Shown: one piece after another, positions 7,640 through 10,083 of the stretch
Layout of the letters: every line of letters begins with the position of its first letter
Numbering within the stretch: the first letter of the stretch is position 1
Notes under the pieces: generated by a model
What the model was told of the DNA's origin: nothing
What the model saw: only the letters and a program-made list of their open reading frames with translations
Database searches by the model: none
NCBI GenBank assembly: GCA_910592005.1
Contig: CAJVPP010004114.1
Span: 1 to 10,083, forward strand
DNA from: Funneliformis mosseae
Lineage: Eukaryota; Glomeromycota; Glomeromycetes; Glomerales; Glomeraceae
Direction of reading: 5' to 3'
Length of the DNA: 10,083 bases
Program-made: the position numbers and the translations under genes

Positions 7640-10014
7640 AATCATAATGAGGTTTTACTGACGTAAATTGAACAAGTGGCTTTGGCAAATGAGGTGAGGT
7701 CCTACTTTATTATTCTCGAGTAGACTCAGATTGTGGTAATATAATTTGAGTGGTTTGTGGTAAAACTAATCTAGTAGTCATATAAGATTCTTGTTCAGTT
7801 TCAGCTTCTTCTGTTTTTGCTAAATTAACATTTCTTTATTGTGAGCCATTATTATTTCAATTGTTATTGTTAGATTGGAAATTAGATTGAAATCGAATTT
7901 GAGTTTGTGGTTGAGCTCTGATTGTTATTTCTGATTGGCAATCTCTGGCTATATGTCCTTCTTCTCCATAATTTCAACATTCAAATTTCTTCTGTTCATA
8001 ATTACAATAGTTCCTTTGATTTCGATTGTTATTGTAATAGCTCCATTTGATTTACCATGACCTGTTACTGTTGAATGGGTTGAGCGATAACAAAACCTGT
8101 TTCAATTTCTTTAGCTTTGATTATAACGGTGTCTAAATTATTTGGACTATGTCCTACTACCATTGTCATTATATGTAGGACTAATCCTCTGATAAATTTG
8201 CTAATGATATATTACTGTCCAAAGCCTCCTATAGGATCAACTTGTTGAATTAACATTTTGTATTTTTGAGCATAATCAGCTACACTTTGTTCTGGCTGTT
8301 GACGAATTAACTCTAAATTAGTCATCCATTTATTTTTCATGGTAGCATTAGCAAAATAATTCAAAAAATAGTTAGTGAAATTATATTGACTTCCTTGTAG
8401 AGCCTAATTCTAAAAGGTAGGTTGATTTTCATCATACCATTTAGCAGCAGCGTCTTTTAAATATCTTACAACAATAGCTATTTTCCTATTGTTAGTCCAT
8501 TGATTAGCTGTGGCTGTCCGTTTAAAGGAAGCAAGCTATTCATAAGGATCTTTATTATCTGTTCCATGAAAATAAGTAGGTTTAACTAAATTCAATTTGC
8601 TTGATTTACTTAAGCCACATTTCCTATTGGATTAGGGTTCATAGCTTGTAGTGTCAGAGTCATTTGTTGAAGTAATTGCGTCATCTGAAAGTTATTATAG
8701 TTAGTATTAGTATTAGAGACATTGGTATTAAATGTAGGTTGAGTAGTAATAGGCTGGGTTGAAGCAATTCCAAATCCTGTATTTCCTGTTTTAGCTGTAT
8801 TAAAGGTATTAGACGTATTGGATCCCTATGAATACGATTGATTATTATTTTGTATGATATTACTTCCAGTTCTAAATCCAGAAGAGAGATTAGAACTTCT
8901 GGTATTTATACTTGACGAAGGATTCATACTTAAAGGATTATTAGATTGGAAAGGGTTAGAGATATTTTCAGTTGCATTGAATGTGACCCACTTTGGTTTA
9001 GTTGCTTTGGAAGTATTGATAAGATTCTCAACAGAAATAGATGCAGTGGTAGTTCCTAACTTTCCAATAGTTGTTTGATTAAAGATATTTGAAGTATTTG
9101 GATTTGACTGATATTCTCTATGTCCGAAAAAGGGTGAAATATTATGAAAACCTATGATCAAATTATCAATTTCTAGACCTTTATCTTTTGACTAAGAATA
9201 AATTATCTCAGTTGTAGTTTCTGCTATTTTGTTACCACTACGTCTAAAATTTGGCTATCAATTGGTGAATATTCAAAATTCTCTTCTTCTACAATTCTAT
9301 CTACTTTAGCCTTATTAAAGTTATAAAGACTATTAAGATATACTTGACCGTTATTTGATTCAATATCTGAATTATCTAAAGTTACAGTGCTTTGGAGAGA
9401 GGTTTCGATAGTAGTAGACTGAGATGATTAAGGTTGAAGCTGGCTAATTTTAAACTCAGTATCTGTGTTTGATAGTCTTCCAGATGTCCTTTCTGTGCTT
9501 GTAGGAATATTTGAGATATTTCTTTTTCTAGCAGGTTGCATAAAAGAAGTATAGACCTTTCGTCTCTAAGTTGGTGTGTTTGTTGAAGTTGAGAATTTCC
9601 TGATTTCTGACTAGTATTATCTTTCTTTAGAGGAGTCACGTTTAATTTCTCTTGTAATAAATAATCATTGTAAATAATTGAAGACTGTATTCACACAAAA
9701 AATGGAGAAAGATTATTTGTAAAACAATTAGTATCTATAAATACTGAAATTAATTGAGTAATCAGGGGTAATTCAGTAGCAGTAGGATTATATCTGTAAC
9801 TTCAGATTAGAACACTAATATGAGCAACAAGGGTTCTAAAAAGATCACAATTGTTTAGATGTGAATTAATCTCAAAAACAGTTTAACTAATAATAATAAA
9901 AAGGTCAAGAGTAATGCTGGTATATCTATATGCTTTAAATTAGAGCTGATATTAATTCCACAGATTTTCTAAATTCTCTAGTTCTGGGTATAAAGAGAAT
10001 AACAAATTAAACAT
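7640..10014 (-). pseudogene. Long gag with damaged zinc knuckle
   Basis: Gag forms the particle and packages RNA. From an ATG at 10014 the frame reads MFNLLFSLYPELENL and onward with stops to about 9570, shifts near 9562 to MQPARKRNISNIP and NGQVYLNSLYNFNKAKVDR, and shifts near 9235 to an Asn/Ser/Thr-rich tract (9161 to about 8640, containing GFHNISPFFGH, TKPKWVTFNAT and SNTNTNYNN). A further shift near 8610 enters the Retrotrans_gag core: KPTYFHGTDNKDPYE-TAG-LASFKR, RYLKDAAAKWYDENQ, KWMTNLELIRQQPEQSVADYA and KFIRGLV. After another shift near 8040 the knuckle (7979-7938) reads C-stop-NYGEEGHIARDC. Spacing is C-x2-C-x4-H-x4-C, but the second Cys is Tyr (7970-7968) and TGA lies between them. 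At about 790 codons it is longer than common Ty3 gags. The first ATG is preceded at once by an in-frame TAA. Confidence 0.85.
7938..7979 (-). other. CCHC zinc knuckle of gag, mutated
   Basis: Fourteen codons match the nucleocapsid knuckle in length and in the Gly-x-x-Gly-His-Ile-Ala-Arg-Asp-Cys wording. Codon 2 is TGA and codon 4 is TAT (Tyr) where Cys is required. The knuckle could not bind zinc normally. Downstream in the same frame is a Gln/Asn-rich segment leading to the protease. Confidence 0.9.
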
Positions 10015-10083
10015 TTAAGCCTTTTCTCCTCAATAACTATAGTCTCCTCTAGTATCTTAATTTTTGAAAAAAATTGTGAATGG
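10015..10083 (-). other. Leader upstream of gag
   Basis: This is the start of the visible element on its coding strand. It is AT-rich with a purine-rich GAGGAGA pair (about 10027-10049) and a run of T. It should hold the 5' untranslated leader, with the primer site and LTR further right. No tRNA-complementary TGG primer site is visible. Confidence 0.4.

Larger units (their letters stand above)
2589..10083 (-). mobile_element. Degenerate Ty3/gypsy LTR retrotransposon, gag-PR-RT-RH-IN
   Basis: On the minus strand the window shows, in order, a gag with a CCHC knuckle, an aspartic protease with a DSG active site, an RT with YLDD, an RNase H with TDAS and TDHS blocks, and an integrase with HHCC, D,D35E and GPY/F-type segments. 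RT and RNase H before integrase is the Ty3/gypsy order; Ty1/copia has integrase first. The reading frame changes about seven times and carries dozens of in-frame stops, so no complete polyprotein can be made and the copy is non-autonomous at best. The 5' LTR and primer binding site must lie right of the window. The 3' boundary is uncertain: I place it after the last in-frame region at 2589, but no LTR with TG/CA ends was recognised. The gag and integrase wording resembles elements of arbuscular mycorrhizal fungi. Confidence 0.93.

Noticed and set aside
1867..8540. Alternative genetic code with TGA read as Trp
   Set aside because: Many TGA codons fall at Trp-like sites, but TGG is also used often (for example NPW, SYW, TKW, NWLL). 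TGA also sits at Arg-like sites, and TAA and TAG occur at Gln and Trp sites together with frameshifts. Decay by transitions explains all of it.
8854..9078. Plus-strand open frame of 74 codons
   Set aside because: It is the complement of the Asn/Ser/Thr-rich gag tract, and its Leu/Val-rich text follows from that composition.

Overview
The window is AT-rich and contains no intact gene. Nearly everything I can interpret lies on the minus strand and is retrotransposon sequence in an advanced state of decay. The wording of the gag, reverse transcriptase (RT), RNase H and integrase remnants is closest to what I know of Ty3/gypsy elements in arbuscular mycorrhizal fungi (Glomeromycotina, Rhizophagus-like). 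With the AT-rich composition this suggests a eukaryotic, probably glomeromycotinan, repeat region. The host call is an inference from protein style; I could not run a search.

Reading the minus strand from the right edge: a short leader, then a long gag (about 10014 to 7640) with an unusual N-terminal part, an Asn/Ser/Thr-rich linker, a Retrotrans_gag core and one damaged CCHC zinc knuckle. Next come an aspartic protease (about 7625-6792), RT and RNase H (about 6791-5380), an acidic linker with a Cys/His cluster (about 5380-4612), a non-coding or intron-like stretch (about 4611-4445) and an integrase with HHCC, DDE and GPY/F parts (about 4465-3150). An extra reading frame of about 175 codons follows the integrase (3116-2589). 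This is the canonical Ty3 order gag-PR-RT-RH-IN. The polyprotein is broken by many in-frame stops and about seven frameshifts, and several metal-binding or catalytic residues are replaced. The 5' LTR lies beyond the right edge and I could not delimit a 3' LTR.

The left quarter is different. A decayed unknown reading frame occupies 2421-1867. A very AT-rich stretch follows, with a small inverted repeat. Then comes a second, unrelated gag pseudogene (1291 to about 130), which runs into a cluster of 15-18 bp degenerate repeats at the left edge. No pol sequence from this second element is in the window.

Most legible damage (stops at Trp, Gln and Arg sites, Cys to Tyr, Glu to Lys, Asp to Asn) can be explained by C-to-T or G-to-A transitions. 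That fits long-term cytosine deamination or a RIP-like process acting on silenced repeats. The best candidates for something undescribed are the two unassigned minus-strand reading frames (3116-2589 and 2421-1867) and the acidic Cys/His linker between RNase H and integrase.
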